A stretch of 64,000 nt of DNA from Pontiellaceae bacterium B12227 (lineage in GTDB: Bacteria > Verrucomicrobiota > Kiritimatiellia > Kiritimatiellales > Pontiellaceae). Location: contig JAROAZ010000013.1 in the NCBI GenBank assembly GCA_029432775.1, positions 91,025-155,024 of the forward strand, given 5' to 3'. Under the pieces are notes generated by a model. The model did no database searches, had not been told where the DNA came from, and saw nothing but the letters and a program-made list of their open reading frames with translations. The first letter of the stretch is position 1. The number at the start of each line of letters is the position of its first letter. Shown one piece after another: positions 18,850-26,704 of this stretch. A program made the translations under genes and the position numbers.

Positions 18850-18972
18850 AGTTACTAACCAAAGATAAACGCCCATTAACTGTAGCGAACCAACTGAAAC
18901 TTGCTGTAGATTGAGATTGGCACCGTACAAGAAGCAGATCATCCATAATGAGAAGGAGCCCCGTTTCACGTG

Positions 18973-18992
18973 GCATGGGCATTCTGCCCATG
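18973..18992. terminator. Small hairpin (CATGGGCA/TGCCCATG)
   Basis: A perfect 8-bp stem with a short loop lies between the antitoxin remnant and the next small gene. There is no clear T-run, so a terminator role is only possible. Confidence 0.35.
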
Positions 18993-19091
18993 ATCAGAAA
19001 CCACCCCTCCAGATAAAACGATGAAGTTTCGGCATTAGAGAGTTCATCTGAATATGATATACAATACGTTGAACTTTATTTAGGAGACCTC

Positions 19092-19214
19092 ATGGCTAAA
19101 CCGAACTATTCATACGAGAAGCGTCAAAAAGAACTGGCAAAGAAAAAGAAGCAGGAAGAAAAACGGAAGCGCAAACAAGGAACCAAAGAAGGTTCTGCAG
19201 AAGAGCAAAAATAA
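19092..19214 (+). CDS. Small lysine-rich conserved protein
   Basis: This 40-residue, highly basic protein begins MAKPNYSYEKRQKELAKKKK and ends with an acidic tail. AGGAG stands about 7 nt before the ATG. Short proteins with this start occur in many bacteria, but I know of no function. Charge suggests contact with nucleic acid or ribosome, which is inference. It lies 14 bp before the next gene. Confidence 0.6.
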   Translation: MAKPNYSYEKRQKELAKKKKQEEKRKRKQGTKEGSAEEQK

Positions 19215-19228
19215 AACGAGTCACCTTC

Positions 19229-19672
19229 ATGAAGAAAGAACAGGCGTCGCGCATTCCGATATTGCTCTCGGCCTTCGGATGCCCCGGTATGGGGCAGTTT
19301 TTTCAGAAACGATGGATTCCGGGCGTCATCTTTGCCGCAGGGTTTTTAGTCGGATTTGTCGGCGTGATGAAACTGGCAGTGCAGAATATCAGAGAACTGT
19401 ATTCAATGGCTTTCAGTCCCGACTTCTCCTACGAACCCACACCTGTTCCGCTTGCAGCCTTTATTGCCCCGCTGACGATTGCCGCCGTTTTCTGGCTCAT
19501 CAGCCTTTTCGACGTTTTTTTTGCCCATCTGCGGAAGGGCCGCAGCATAAATGAAGAAATTTTTCTGAAGAATAACCTACCAGCAACCGGATATCCCACC
19601 GCAGAGGACACGGAGCAGCACGGAGAGGAAAACTCCCAACCCTCGGATGTATCTGACGAAACGAGTGGTTAA
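19229..19672 (+). CDS. Membrane protein of unknown function
   Basis: The 147-residue product has two or three predicted membrane segments (about residues 28-48 and 68-94). Early on it carries FGCPGMGQFFQKRWIPG, which resembles TM2/DUF-type small membrane proteins. The hydrophilic C-terminus (about residues 117-147) is encoded partly by a GGACACGGAG-type word repeat. The stop overlaps the start region of the following glycosylase gene. Confidence 0.55.
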   Translation: MKKEQASRIPILLSAFGCPGMGQFFQKRWIPGVIFAAGFLVGFVGVMKLAVQNIRELYSMAFSPDFSYEPTPVPLAAFIAPLTIAAVFWLISLFDVFFAHLRKGRSINEEIFLKNNLPATGYPTAEDTEQHGEENSQPSDVSDETSG

Positions 19673-19673
19673 A

Positions 19674-20324
19674 ATGAACAGGGCTCCGGATATCCTGTTC
19701 GCCTACAAGGTGCTTTTTTCGCATTATGGAAAACAGCACTGGTGGCCGGCCGAGACCCGCCTGGAAATGATGGTCGGAGCAATCCTTACGCAGAACACGG
19801 CGTGGACGAATGTGGAAAAGGCCCTTTCCAATCTTCGGAAGGCTGATGCGCTGAACTTCCAGACATTGGAAAATGCATCGCGGGAAGAAATCATCGAATG
19901 GATCAGGCCAGCCGGATTCTTCAATCAGAAGTCGGCTTACATTCAAGGCATGATTTCCAATGTTCGGAACAAATTCGGAGGCTCGCTCGACGAGCTGTTT
20001 GCTTTAGAAACTTCCAACCTTCGGAAAGAGCTGCTTTCATGGAAAGGAATCGGTCCGGAAACCGCCGACAGCATCATCCTCTATGCAGCCCGGAAACCGG
20101 TATTTGTCGTCGATGCCTACACCAGACGCATCTGTACGCGCCATGGCTGGATCGGCGAAAAGACAAAGTATGACGACGTGGCCAGACTGTTCAGCAACAA
20201 CCTGCCGGAAGATGTTCAGCTGTTTAACGAATACCACGCACTGATCGTTCAGGTATGCAAAGAGCACTGCTCAGCAAGAAACCCGAAATGCGGAGACTGT
20301 CCGCTGGAATGTTTTTTATCGTAG
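19674..20324 (+). CDS. HhH-GPD endonuclease III-like DNA glycosylase
   Basis: This base-excision repair protein of about 216 residues carries the helix-hairpin-helix LLSWKGIGPETADSI and the catalytic aspartate in FVVDAYTRR. It lacks the lysine usual in Nth (GVGRKTA), which suggests the monofunctional COG2231 subgroup. A C-terminal cysteine set (CKEHC...CGDCPLEC) probably binds a 4Fe-4S cluster. I chose the ATG at 19674. Four palindrome copies (one exact, three with a TTCGGAA right half) lie between 19826 and 20026. They are read as SNLRK, FQTLE, SNVRN and SNLRK. Confidence 0.85.
   Translation: MNRAPDILFAYKVLFSHYGKQHWWPAETRLEMMVGAILTQNTAWTNVEKALSNLRKADALNFQTLENASREEIIEWIRPAGFFNQKSAYIQGMISNVRNKFGGSLDELFALETSNLRKELLSWKGIGPETADSIILYAARKPVFVVDAYTRRICTRHGWIGEKTKYDDVARLFSNNLPEDVQLFNEYHALIVQVCKEHCSARNPKCGDCPLECFLS
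19826..20026. repeat. Cluster of four palindrome copies in one gene
   Basis: Copies start at 19826, 19857, 19955 and 20012. The one at 19857 is exact; the others end in CGGAA. All lie in frame inside the glycosylase gene. Confidence 0.75.
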
Positions 20325-20394
20325 ACGGAGCTTCCAGCTCCGTTGTCCCGGCATGAACCCGATCTAACGCAACGGAGCTGGAAGCTCCGTCTAC
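20321..20394. terminator. Perfect 25-bp inverted repeat between convergent genes
   Basis: Left arm 20321-20345 and right arm 20370-20394 are perfect reverse complements around a 24-nt loop. They contain the core GGAGCTTCCAGCTCC. The glycosylase stop codon lies within the left arm, and the gatB stop lies 5 bp past the right arm. It is placed as a bidirectional transcription block. The length and perfection also suggest a repeat element. Confidence 0.7.
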
Positions 20395-20399
20395 ATTTC

Positions 20400-21824
20400 T
20401 TACCCGTCAAGCTTCTGTTTAAGCATCTGCATGACGGCTCCGGGATTGGCTTTGCCGCGGCTGGCTTTCATGACCTGCCCCATGAGGAAGTTGATGGATG
20501 CCGGGTTGCCGGCTTTGTATTCTTCGACCGGCTTCGGGTTGTTGGCAATGGCTTCATCGGCCCAGCCTTCGAGCGCCGAATCGTCGGAAACCTGCGCGAG
20601 GCCTTTGGCTTCCATGATTGCTGCCGGCTCCCCGCCTTCGGTGAAGAGGATTTCAAAGATCTGCTTACCGCCACCAGTATTGATGGTCTTGGCATCGATC
20701 AACGAAATGATTTCCGCCAGCTTTTCCGGCGTCACTTTGGAATCGGAAATATTGAGATTCTGCTCAGACAACAGACGGAGCATTTCTCCCATGATGAAGT
20801 TGGAAACCGCCTTGGCGTTTTTCGTATGCTTCATGGTTTCTTCAAAATAGTCCGCCATGGCTTTATCGGCGGTCAGTACGCCGGCGTCGTATTCCGGAAG
20901 GCCCAGATCGGACACATAGCGCTCGCGCCGCTGCGCCGGAAGCTCCGGCAGTTCCGAGCGCCACTGCTCAATCTGCTCCGTAGATACTTTAACGGGCATG
21001 AGGTCGGGCTCAGGAAAATAGCGATAGTCGTGCGCATTTTCTTTGGTGCGCTGCGAAAAGGTTTCGCCGCGGTCGGGGTTGTAGCCCCGCGTTTCCTGCA
21101 CTACCGTTCCGCCGGATTCCAGCAAGTTGGTCTGACGGTCAATTTCATACTCGATGGCCTCTTTAATGAAGGCGAACGAGTTCATATTTTTGATCTCGAC
21201 CTTGGCGCCGAGTTCTTTCTGGCCGACCGGACGGACAGAGACATTCACATCGGAACGCATCTGCCCTTTTTCCTGATCGCAGTTGGAGATCCCGCCATAC
21301 TGCATGATCTGCTTCACATACGCCATGTAGGCCAGCGCGTCTTCGGCCGAGCTCATGCAGGGATCGGAAACAATTTCCATCAGCGCGGTTCCGGCACGGT
21401 TGTAGTCCACCAGACTGGCCCCGGCGACATGCGTATTTTTGGCCGCATTTTCTTCCTGGTGAATCCGCTCAAGGGTGAAGGTTTTCATTTCGCCTTCCAC
21501 CTCAACCGTGACTTCCCCTCCCAGACAGATCGGCTCGTCGGCCTGCGTGATCTGATAGTTTTTTGCCATATCCGGATAGAAATAGTTTTTGCGGTCCCAC
21601 TTACTGTAGGGATTGATTTCGCAGCCGAGCAACAAGCCGGCTTTGCAGATCAGCTCAATCGCTTTTTCGTTCATCACCGGCAGTGCACCGGGATAGCCCA
21701 GACACGTCGGGCAGACGTGGGTATTCGGCTCCGCGCCGTATTCATATTTGCACCCGCAGAACATCTTCGTGTTCGTTTTCTGCATAATGTGCGTTTCAAG
21801 ACCGATGGTTGCTTCGTATTTCAT
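20400..21824 (-). CDS. gatB: Asp/Glu-tRNA amidotransferase subunit B
   Basis: GatB binds misacylated Glu-tRNA(Gln) or Asp-tRNA(Asn) and phosphorylates it for amidation. The N-terminal signature YEATIGLETHIMQKTNTKMFC is present, followed by the zinc-site region CGCKYEYGAEPNTHVCPTC. A helical and YqeY-like C-terminus ends GKANPGAVMQMLKQKL. The length of 474 residues is normal. It lies 27 bp from gatA. Confidence 0.96.
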   Translation of the reverse strand: MKYEATIGLETHIMQKTNTKMFCGCKYEYGAEPNTHVCPTCLGYPGALPVMNEKAIELICKAGLLLGCEINPYSKWDRKNYFYPDMAKNYQITQADEPICLGGEVTVEVEGEMKTFTLERIHQEENAAKNTHVAGASLVDYNRAGTALMEIVSDPCMSSAEDALAYMAYVKQIMQYGGISNCDQEKGQMRSDVNVSVRPVGQKELGAKVEIKNMNSFAFIKEAIEYEIDRQTNLLESGGTVVQETRGYNPDRGETFSQRTKENAHDYRYFPEPDLMPVKVSTEQIEQWRSELPELPAQRRERYVSDLGLPEYDAGVLTADKAMADYFEETMKHTKNAKAVSNFIMGEMLRLLSEQNLNISDSKVTPEKLAEIISLIDAKTINTGGGKQIFEILFTEGGEPAAIMEAKGLAQVSDDSALEGWADEAIANNPKPVEEYKAGNPASINFLMGQVMKASRGKANPGAVMQMLKQKLDG

Positions 21825-21850
21825 AATGCGTGATCCGTAATTCGTAATGA

Positions 21851-23314
21851 TTAAAGAGACGGGCGTTGTTTATGCCATTCGGTGGACTGCTCGTACGCGT
21901 GACCGACTTTCAGGATGGTTTCCTCCTGAAAATCATCACCAATAATCTGCAGCCCGATCGGCATACCGTTGGATGCAAATCCGCACGGCAGCGACAGGGC
22001 GCAGTTTCCTGCCAGATTGATCGGCGTGGTAAGAATATCGTCGAGATACATCTTCAGCGGATCATCGGTTTTATCACCCTTTTTATAAGCAGGCGTCGGG
22101 GTGACCGGAGCAAGAATCGCATCGCACTCTTTGAACGCTTCTTTGAAATCGTCACGGATCAGCGTACGGACTTTCTGCGCTTTTTTATAATAGGCATCAT
22201 AGTAGCCGCTGCTGAGCACATAGGTCCCGAGAATGATCCGACGCTTCACTTCCTGACCGAATCCGGCCGAGCGGGTTTTAGCATAGAGCTCCGCCGGATC
22301 TTTACCGTCGAGGCGCATCCCATAGCGGATGCCATCAAACCGTGCCAGGTTTGCGGATGCTTCGGCCGTCGCAATAATGTAATAAACAGCGATCGCATAT
22401 TTGGCATTTGGCAGGCTCACATCGACAATCTCAGCACCGAGGCTTTTGCAATGCTCGACGGCATCACGAACAGATTTCTCAACTTCCGGGTCCATGCCTT
22501 CCACAAAATATTCCCTGGGCAGACCGAGTTTCATGCCCGCCAGCGAAGTATCGGACGGCAGATTTTTCCCAAAGGTTGGAACTTCCATTTCGATAGATGA
22601 AGAATCCATCGAATCATGTCCGCAGAGCGTTTCGAGCAGAATCGCGGAGTCTTTCACGGTTTTAGTCAGCGGCCCGATCTGATCGAGCGACGAGGCAAAG
22701 GCCGTCAGACCATAGCGGGAAACCCGGCCATAGGTCGGCTTGACCCCGACGCACCCACAGAAGGCGGCAGGCTGGCGGATGGAACCGCCGGTATCCGAAC
22801 CGAGCGAAGCAATCGCTTCGTCGGCCGCCACACAGGCAGCAGATCCGCCGGAGGAACCTCCGGGAACGTGATCGAGGTTCCAGGGATTGGAAGTTTTTCC
22901 CAGTGCCGCGTTCTCCGTACTGGAGCCCATGGCAAATTCATCCATATTCACGCGCCCGAGCAAAACAGCGCCGGCTTCGCGAAGCTTGGAGATAACCGTG
23001 GCGTCGTAGGGAGCAACATATCCTTCCAGAATTTTTGAAGAACAGGTGCAGGGTTGCCCTTTCACATTGAGCAGATCTTTAATCGCAACCGGTATTCCAA
23101 GCATTGGAAGTTTTTCACCGGCGGCACGGCGCCCATCGGCAACCCTCGCCTGTTCGAGTGCGTCTTCACGGTCGATGGTCAGATAGGCCCCGACGTTTCC
23201 GTCGTTCGCATCAATTGATGCCAGCACGTCGTTCACAATGTCGACCGACGTGCAATCGCCGGCGGCGAGCTTTTCGGAGAGTTCAGCAATAGTCAGTTTG
23301 TTCAGTTCAGCCAT
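21851..23314 (-). CDS. gatA: Asp/Glu-tRNA amidotransferase subunit A
   Basis: This amidase subunit releases ammonia from glutamine. The Ser-cisSer-Lys triad is visible: lysine in VAIKDLLN, cis-serine in PGGSSGGSAA and nucleophile in GSDTGGSIRQPA. The ATG at 23314 gives MAELNKLT, preferred over an upstream ATG at 23335 inside the flanking repeat. Palindrome copies at 22878-22892 and 23095-23109 are read as SNPWN and LPMLG. Confidence 0.96.
   Translation of the reverse strand: MAELNKLTIAELSEKLAAGDCTSVDIVNDVLASIDANDGNVGAYLTIDREDALEQARVADGRRAAGEKLPMLGIPVAIKDLLNVKGQPCTCSSKILEGYVAPYDATVISKLREAGAVLLGRVNMDEFAMGSSTENAALGKTSNPWNLDHVPGGSSGGSAACVAADEAIASLGSDTGGSIRQPAAFCGCVGVKPTYGRVSRYGLTAFASSLDQIGPLTKTVKDSAILLETLCGHDSMDSSSIEMEVPTFGKNLPSDTSLAGMKLGLPREYFVEGMDPEVEKSVRDAVEHCKSLGAEIVDVSLPNAKYAIAVYYIIATAEASANLARFDGIRYGMRLDGKDPAELYAKTRSAGFGQEVKRRIILGTYVLSSGYYDAYYKKAQKVRTLIRDDFKEAFKECDAILAPVTPTPAYKKGDKTDDPLKMYLDDILTTPINLAGNCALSLPCGFASNGMPIGLQIIGDDFQEETILKVGHAYEQSTEWHKQRPSL
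22878..22892. repeat. 15-bp palindrome copy in gatA
   Basis: TTCCAGGGATTGGAA is read on the minus strand as SNPWN, 12 residues before the catalytic serine loop. Confidence 0.8.
23095..23109. repeat. 15-bp palindrome copy in gatA
   Basis: TTCCAAGCATTGGAA is read on the minus strand as LPMLG, just before the catalytic lysine. Confidence 0.8.
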
Positions 23315-23320
23315 ATTTAA

Positions 23321-23350
23321 ACCACTAATTTTCACTAATCTGCACTAATT
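23321..23350. repeat. Terminal inverted repeat, left, of the GxxExxY cassette
   Basis: Thirty bases built of CACTAAT words match the reverse complement of 23729-23758 at 27 of 30 positions. The inner edge coincides with the stop codon of the GxxExxY gene. Confidence 0.85.
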
Positions 23351-23727
23351 CAGATTATGATCCTTTTCCATTCAAGTTCTTTTGTGTTCCCGAAGTTGAC
23401 GAGATAACCAACCCGCTTTTTCGTTGCATGTAAATAATTAATCAATTGCGCTTCATGCTCTGCCAACAGTTTTTTCACCGCCTTGATTTCCAGAACGATA
23501 TCTTTGTTCACAAGGAAATCCGGGACATACCTCTTCTTTAACTTCTGTTCTTTGTAATAAAGGTTCAAATCGCACTGAGGAACAAAAGGAATCGATCTCA
23601 TTTCCAACTCAATCTCAAGGCATTCCTGATATACCTCTTCAAGAAAACCGTGCCCCTGAACATTATAAACCTCAAACACCGCACCCATCAGATCATAACC
23701 CTCCTGCTCTAACATCATATCCTCCAT
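23350..23727 (-). CDS. GxxExxY protein (PD-(D/E)XK nuclease-like)
   Basis: This 125-residue protein carries the name-giving motif GFLEEVY at residues 27-33. It also has a PD...EIK arrangement (PD at 69-70, EIK at 80-82) like PD-(D/E)XK nucleases. The family is common and uncharacterised. The gene is wedged between gatC and gatA and exactly bracketed by 30-bp inverted repeats. The left repeat touches its stop and the right repeat touches its start. The start may be ATG 23727 or ATG 23715, the latter being better spaced from GGAGG. A mobile-cassette origin is inferred. Confidence 0.85.
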   Translation of the reverse strand: MEDMMLEQEGYDLMGAVFEVYNVQGHGFLEEVYQECLEIELEMRSIPFVPQCDLNLYYKEQKLKKRYVPDFLVNKDIVLEIKAVKKLLAEHEAQLINYLHATKKRVGYLVNFGNTKELEWKRIII

Positions 23728-23728
23728 C

Positions 23729-23758
23729 AATTAGTGCTGATTAGTGACGATTAGTGGT
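23729..23758. repeat. Terminal inverted repeat, right, of the GxxExxY cassette
   Basis: Thirty bases built of ATTAGTG words form the mate of 23321-23350. The cassette from outer edge to outer edge is 438 bp. Confidence 0.85.
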
Positions 23759-23766
23759 GCCCAAAC

Positions 23767-24063
23767 CTACTGGTCGATAATTTTTGGGACGCGGACGTGG
23801 CCGTCGGCAGCGGACGGGGCATTGGCGATTACGTCGTCATGGTTGAGACTGGTTCCCAGCTCATCCTTACGCAGCACATTAAATACGGGAATTGCATGAG
23901 CGGTTGGTTCAACCTCGGAGACGTCCAGTTCGTTGAGCTGTTCGACATAATGCAGCACCTGATCGAGCTGCCCCTGAAAGAGGGTCTTTTCTTCATCTGT
24001 CAGATCGATGCACGCAAGTTTCGCGACATAGCCGACATCCATTCCATCGTGTGTTTCGGACAT
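23767..24063 (-). CDS. gatC: Asp/Glu-tRNA amidotransferase subunit C
   Basis: GatC is the 98-residue linker that holds GatA and GatB together. The VAKLACIDLTDEEKTLFQGQLDQVLHYVEQL and HDDVIANAPSA segments are characteristic. It is the first gene of the gatCAB operon, interrupted downstream by the GxxExxY cassette. Distal gatAB may then depend on readthrough or on a promoter inside the cassette. Confidence 0.93.
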   Translation of the reverse strand: MSETHDGMDVGYVAKLACIDLTDEEKTLFQGQLDQVLHYVEQLNELDVSEVEPTAHAIPVFNVLRKDELGTSLNHDDVIANAPSAADGHVRVPKIIDQ

Positions 24064-24081
24064 TTGTTTTCCTCAATTTCC

Positions 24082-24116
24082 AAAAATAAAGCCCGCAGTA
24101 TAAATAAACTGCGGGC
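24082..24116 (-). terminator. Terminator after the exosortase operon
   Basis: GCCCGCAGT (24091-24099) pairs with ACTGCGGGC (24108-24116). On the minus strand it is followed by TTTATTTTTG. It ends the exosortase/EpsI-like transcript just before gatC. A palindrome copy stands at 24126-24140. Confidence 0.8.
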
Positions 24117-24125
24117 GCGCGCAAC

Positions 24126-24140
24126 TTCCAAGGCGTGGAA
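24126..24140. repeat. 15-bp palindrome copy, intergenic
   Basis: TTCCAAGGCGTGGAA lies between the terminator hairpin and the stop codon of the EpsI-like gene. Confidence 0.75.
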
Positions 24141-24142
24141 GA

Positions 24143-24937
24143 TTACTCTCCGTAGGCCTTCGCTCGCATCGTATCCGTCAGCACATGCGGATAAACCTGC
24201 TGCACAAAATCGATGATTTCGGCTTCGTATTCGGTCCCTTCCGCCTCCCGCTGGCCCTGCACAGCGATGTAGGCCCAGCGATTAGCCTTACTGCGAACCA
24301 CCCGGTCCCAGGCGAGCCAGAACATGCGGGAATAGTGCGAAGCAGTTTCGCGATCCTGCCCGACAAACCAATAGGCATAGAAAGAATAGTACGGCACAGG
24401 CCCGTCCGCAGTTCGATAGGTTCGTGAGGTCTGAATGACCCGAACGGTAAGCGGGTCACGCCCTTCAAGCGGCACTTCAAGATCATATTCGCCGTCCATG
24501 TTATTCCCCTGCCCCTTCAGACAACGCTGCGGGCGGTGAATCGAATCACGGGCGGTTCCCGAAAGAACAATCGAGGTAAAAAGGCGTGTCCCGACATCAT
24601 TGGTAAATGCGGATTTCACAAACTCCGTATCTTCAGGTAGCTGTTCTTTTTCGGCACGGGCCATATTAAACAGATGGTCGCCGCACTCCGGACAGATATC
24701 CGGGATTTCAAGCTCGCTAACATAAAACGAAGCATCTTTGTAGTCTTTGGCGCACAGTTCCGGGTTATGGCAGAATTTCAGTTGATTTCCATGCCAGCCC
24801 TTCACATCTTCCGGCAGTTCCATTTTAACGCCCGGCACAAAGTCAAATTTCACATCCGTGGTGAAGGCCACGGCAATGATCGCCAACCCCATCAGGATCA
24901 CAATAGTTAAGAATGGCTTAAATAGGCTTTTTTCCAT
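24143..24937 (-). CDS. Exosortase-associated EpsI-like protein
   Basis: The 264-residue product has one N-terminal membrane helix (about residues 9-26). An EpsI/DUF3485-like domain contains the typical HRPQRCLKGQG block near residues 131-141. Two CxxC-type pairs in the first half (CHNPELC, CPEC) suggest a bound metal, unusual for EpsI. Family members accompany exosortases in sorting PEP-CTERM proteins or exporting polysaccharide. The gene overlaps the exosortase gene by 31 nt. Confidence 0.8.
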   Translation of the reverse strand: MEKSLFKPFLTIVILMGLAIIAVAFTTDVKFDFVPGVKMELPEDVKGWHGNQLKFCHNPELCAKDYKDASFYVSELEIPDICPECGDHLFNMARAEKEQLPEDTEFVKSAFTNDVGTRLFTSIVLSGTARDSIHRPQRCLKGQGNNMDGEYDLEVPLEGRDPLTVRVIQTSRTYRTADGPVPYYSFYAYWFVGQDRETASHYSRMFWLAWDRVVRSKANRWAYIAVQGQREAEGTEYEAEIIDFVQQVYPHVLTDTMRAKAYGE

Positions 24938-25881
24938 GTCTTGAAAAGCTCCCGATAGTTAACGTTAAGCAGTTTACCGAATCCGACCATTAAGCTGATC
25001 GCAACCGTGAAGAGAACATAGCCGGACCAGTCATGGTGAAGACCGGTACCGAATTGCTGGCCAGCCGTGATAGACACCATCGCAATGGAAATAATTCGAC
25101 CAATATTTCCGGCTACCGCAATAGGAATAGAAAAGAGAAATAAGATCCACTTTTTGACAAAGGTCTTCTGCGTGAAATAGGCATAGACCGCTGTCAATGC
25201 CGTCATCGCCAACAACGACCGCAGTCCTGAACACGGCGCCTCCACGTTCAACTGAAAATAGGGCGACATCAACTGCGTTCCCACCCGTTGACATTCAATC
25301 CCCATCCCCTCGAGCATGCCATGCGCCATGGTTGTTGCAATGCGCTGCAACGGCCCTGACAATGCATCAAGGAAGTTAAGCGGCACACAGAAAATCAGGT
25401 ATGCACAAGGGAAAATGAGCAGTTTGGCCACCTTCCAACCGAAGAAATAAAATGGAATTCCCCAAATCAGAAGAATCAGAGCCATAAGCGAAAAACGGGT
25501 CTGTTGCATCTTGGCTCCCAACCAGTGCATAGCCAGAGCCATTACAATGACCACCAAACCCCACTGGCAGATCTTTTTGGGTGCAGCAAAAAATTCTTCC
25601 CGCTTGTACCAAACCACCGCCAGGCTCACGAAGGGAATTAAGTAACCGTGTGAATAGTCGGCACCAAACGAAACTTTGTCTCCCCAACGGGAAATCATCC
25701 AGGTAAAGGCCGAACGACTATCGACATTATCAACCATATTCCCGAATAGATGAAACAGAATAAAAAGGAAACCGATAATCACCGACACGAAGCCGATGTT
25801 CAGCAGTTCATTCTTATGTAACGCTCCGAGGCGCCATCGATCGCTCCAGATTAACGCATGATTGGTTTTGGTATCTTCCAT
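24907..25881 (-). CDS. Exosortase (PEP-CTERM protein-sorting transpeptidase)
   Basis: This multi-pass inner-membrane cysteine transpeptidase recognises C-terminal PEP-CTERM signals. About eight hydrophobic segments span 324 residues. The catalytic set is visible: Cys217 in APCSGLRSLLAM, Arg262 in NIGRI and His283 in HHDWSGY. A probable substrate in this window is the PEP-CTERM protein at 51357-52049. The subtype is not assigned. Confidence 0.9.
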   Translation of the reverse strand: MEDTKTNHALIWSDRWRLGALHKNELLNIGFVSVIIGFLFILFHLFGNMVDNVDSRSAFTWMISRWGDKVSFGADYSHGYLIPFVSLAVVWYKREEFFAAPKKICQWGLVVIVMALAMHWLGAKMQQTRFSLMALILLIWGIPFYFFGWKVAKLLIFPCAYLIFCVPLNFLDALSGPLQRIATTMAHGMLEGMGIECQRVGTQLMSPYFQLNVEAPCSGLRSLLAMTALTAVYAYFTQKTFVKKWILFLFSIPIAVAGNIGRIISIAMVSITAGQQFGTGLHHDWSGYVLFTVAISLMVGFGKLLNVNYRELFKTWKKAYLSHS

Positions 25882-26134
25882 AATCAGATAAGTCCATTTA
25901 TTCCATCAAAAGGCCAAAACGATATCAAACGGGCACCCGAAATTCAAGTCCGCGTTCCTGCAAGAGTTATTCAAAGGTCCATTTTCACACAAACGCGCCT
26001 CCCGTTTATTTGCCCAACGAATTGTAAACAAACGGGTTCGACGCACCCCATATGCCGCACGTTCATTTTTTATTAAAAATCAACTTGCAAAGAAACCGCC
26101 CGTGCATACTATAGGCGCTCCTTTCGAGGAAAAA

Positions 26135-26209
26135 GCGAGCGTAGCTCAGTGGTAGAGCTCGACCTTGCCAAGGTCGTTGTCGAGAGTTCGAATCTCTTCG
26201 CTCGCTCCA
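26135..26209 (+). tRNA. tRNA-Gly (GCC)
   Basis: A full cloverleaf is present. Acceptor GCGAGCG pairs with CGCTCGC, the anticodon loop is TTGCCAA, the T loop is TTCGAAT and CCA is encoded. It is preceded by an AT-rich promoter-like region. Confidence 0.97.
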
Positions 26210-26303
26210 CTTTAAACCCGGTCTGCTTAGCAGATCGGGTTTTATTTTTGGCTTCTGGATTGCAAATTAAGAAGCAATTAAGGACTGTAATAGCTGATTT
26301 GGC

Positions 26304-26380
26304 ACCCCGGTAGCTCACCTGGACAGAGCGACAGATTCCTAATCTGTAGGTAGTGAGTTCGAGTCTCGCCCGGGGTACCA
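26304..26380 (+). tRNA. tRNA-Arg (CCT)
   Basis: A full cloverleaf is present. Acceptor ACCCCGG pairs with CCGGGGT, the anticodon loop is TTCCTAA, the T loop is TTCGAGT and CCA is encoded. It is adjacent to an insertion-sequence remnant. Confidence 0.95.
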
Positions 26381-26403
26381 CTCCCATCACTAACAATAAT
26401 CAA

Positions 26404-26430
26404 GGCTCTCCACCAAATACGGGGGCGAGG
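26404..26430. repeat. Inverted repeat arm beside the transposase fragment (left)
   Basis: GGCTCTCCACC and ATACGGGGGCGAGG match the reverse complement of two blocks at 26657-26698. The right arm carries an extra internal GGTTGAGAGCC unit. Confidence 0.65.
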
Positions 26431-26439
26431 GTGTAGCGG

Positions 26440-26628
26440 TTGCGCGCCTGCCTTTACATGGTTGCAATTTGTGCCGTTCAGCATTACCCCGTGATGAAAG
26501 AGTGTTATCCACGCCTGGCAGAAGAGAACCATCGTCCTAAAAAAGTGGCTTTAACCGCAGTGGTGAGGAAATTGATCATTGCGGCGAACTCAGCCGTTAA
26601 GAATCCTGATTTTTTGGTTGTCGTTTAA
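26440..26628 (+). pseudogene. IS110-family transposase, C-terminal fragment
   Basis: About 60 residues (RACLYMVAICAVQHYPVMK, later KKVALTAVVRKLIIAAN) match the C-terminal transposase_20 end of IS110/IS1111 transposases. The RuvC-like N-terminal domain is missing and a stop codon precedes the fragment. It is bracketed by imperfect inverted repeats at 26404-26430 and 26657-26698. Confidence 0.75.
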
Positions 26629-26656
26629 CACCGTTGCTCTGTGGTTAAAAAACCGC

Positions 26657-26698
26657 CCTCGCCCCCGTATCTGGTTGAGAGCCATGTGGTGGAGAGCC
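26657..26698. repeat. Inverted repeat arm beside the transposase fragment (right)
   Basis: This is the mate of 26404-26430. CCTCGCCCCCGTAT and GGTGGAGAGCC are the paired blocks. Confidence 0.65.
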
Positions 26699-26704
26699 GG
26701 GAAA

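Noticed and set aside
20343..21833. 496-codon open frame antisense to gatB
   Set aside because: It mirrors gatB and shows no recognisable domain or ribosome binding site.
26109..26396. Open frame spanning both tRNA genes on the minus strand
   Set aside because: Its translation is the familiar artefact of reading through tRNA sequence.
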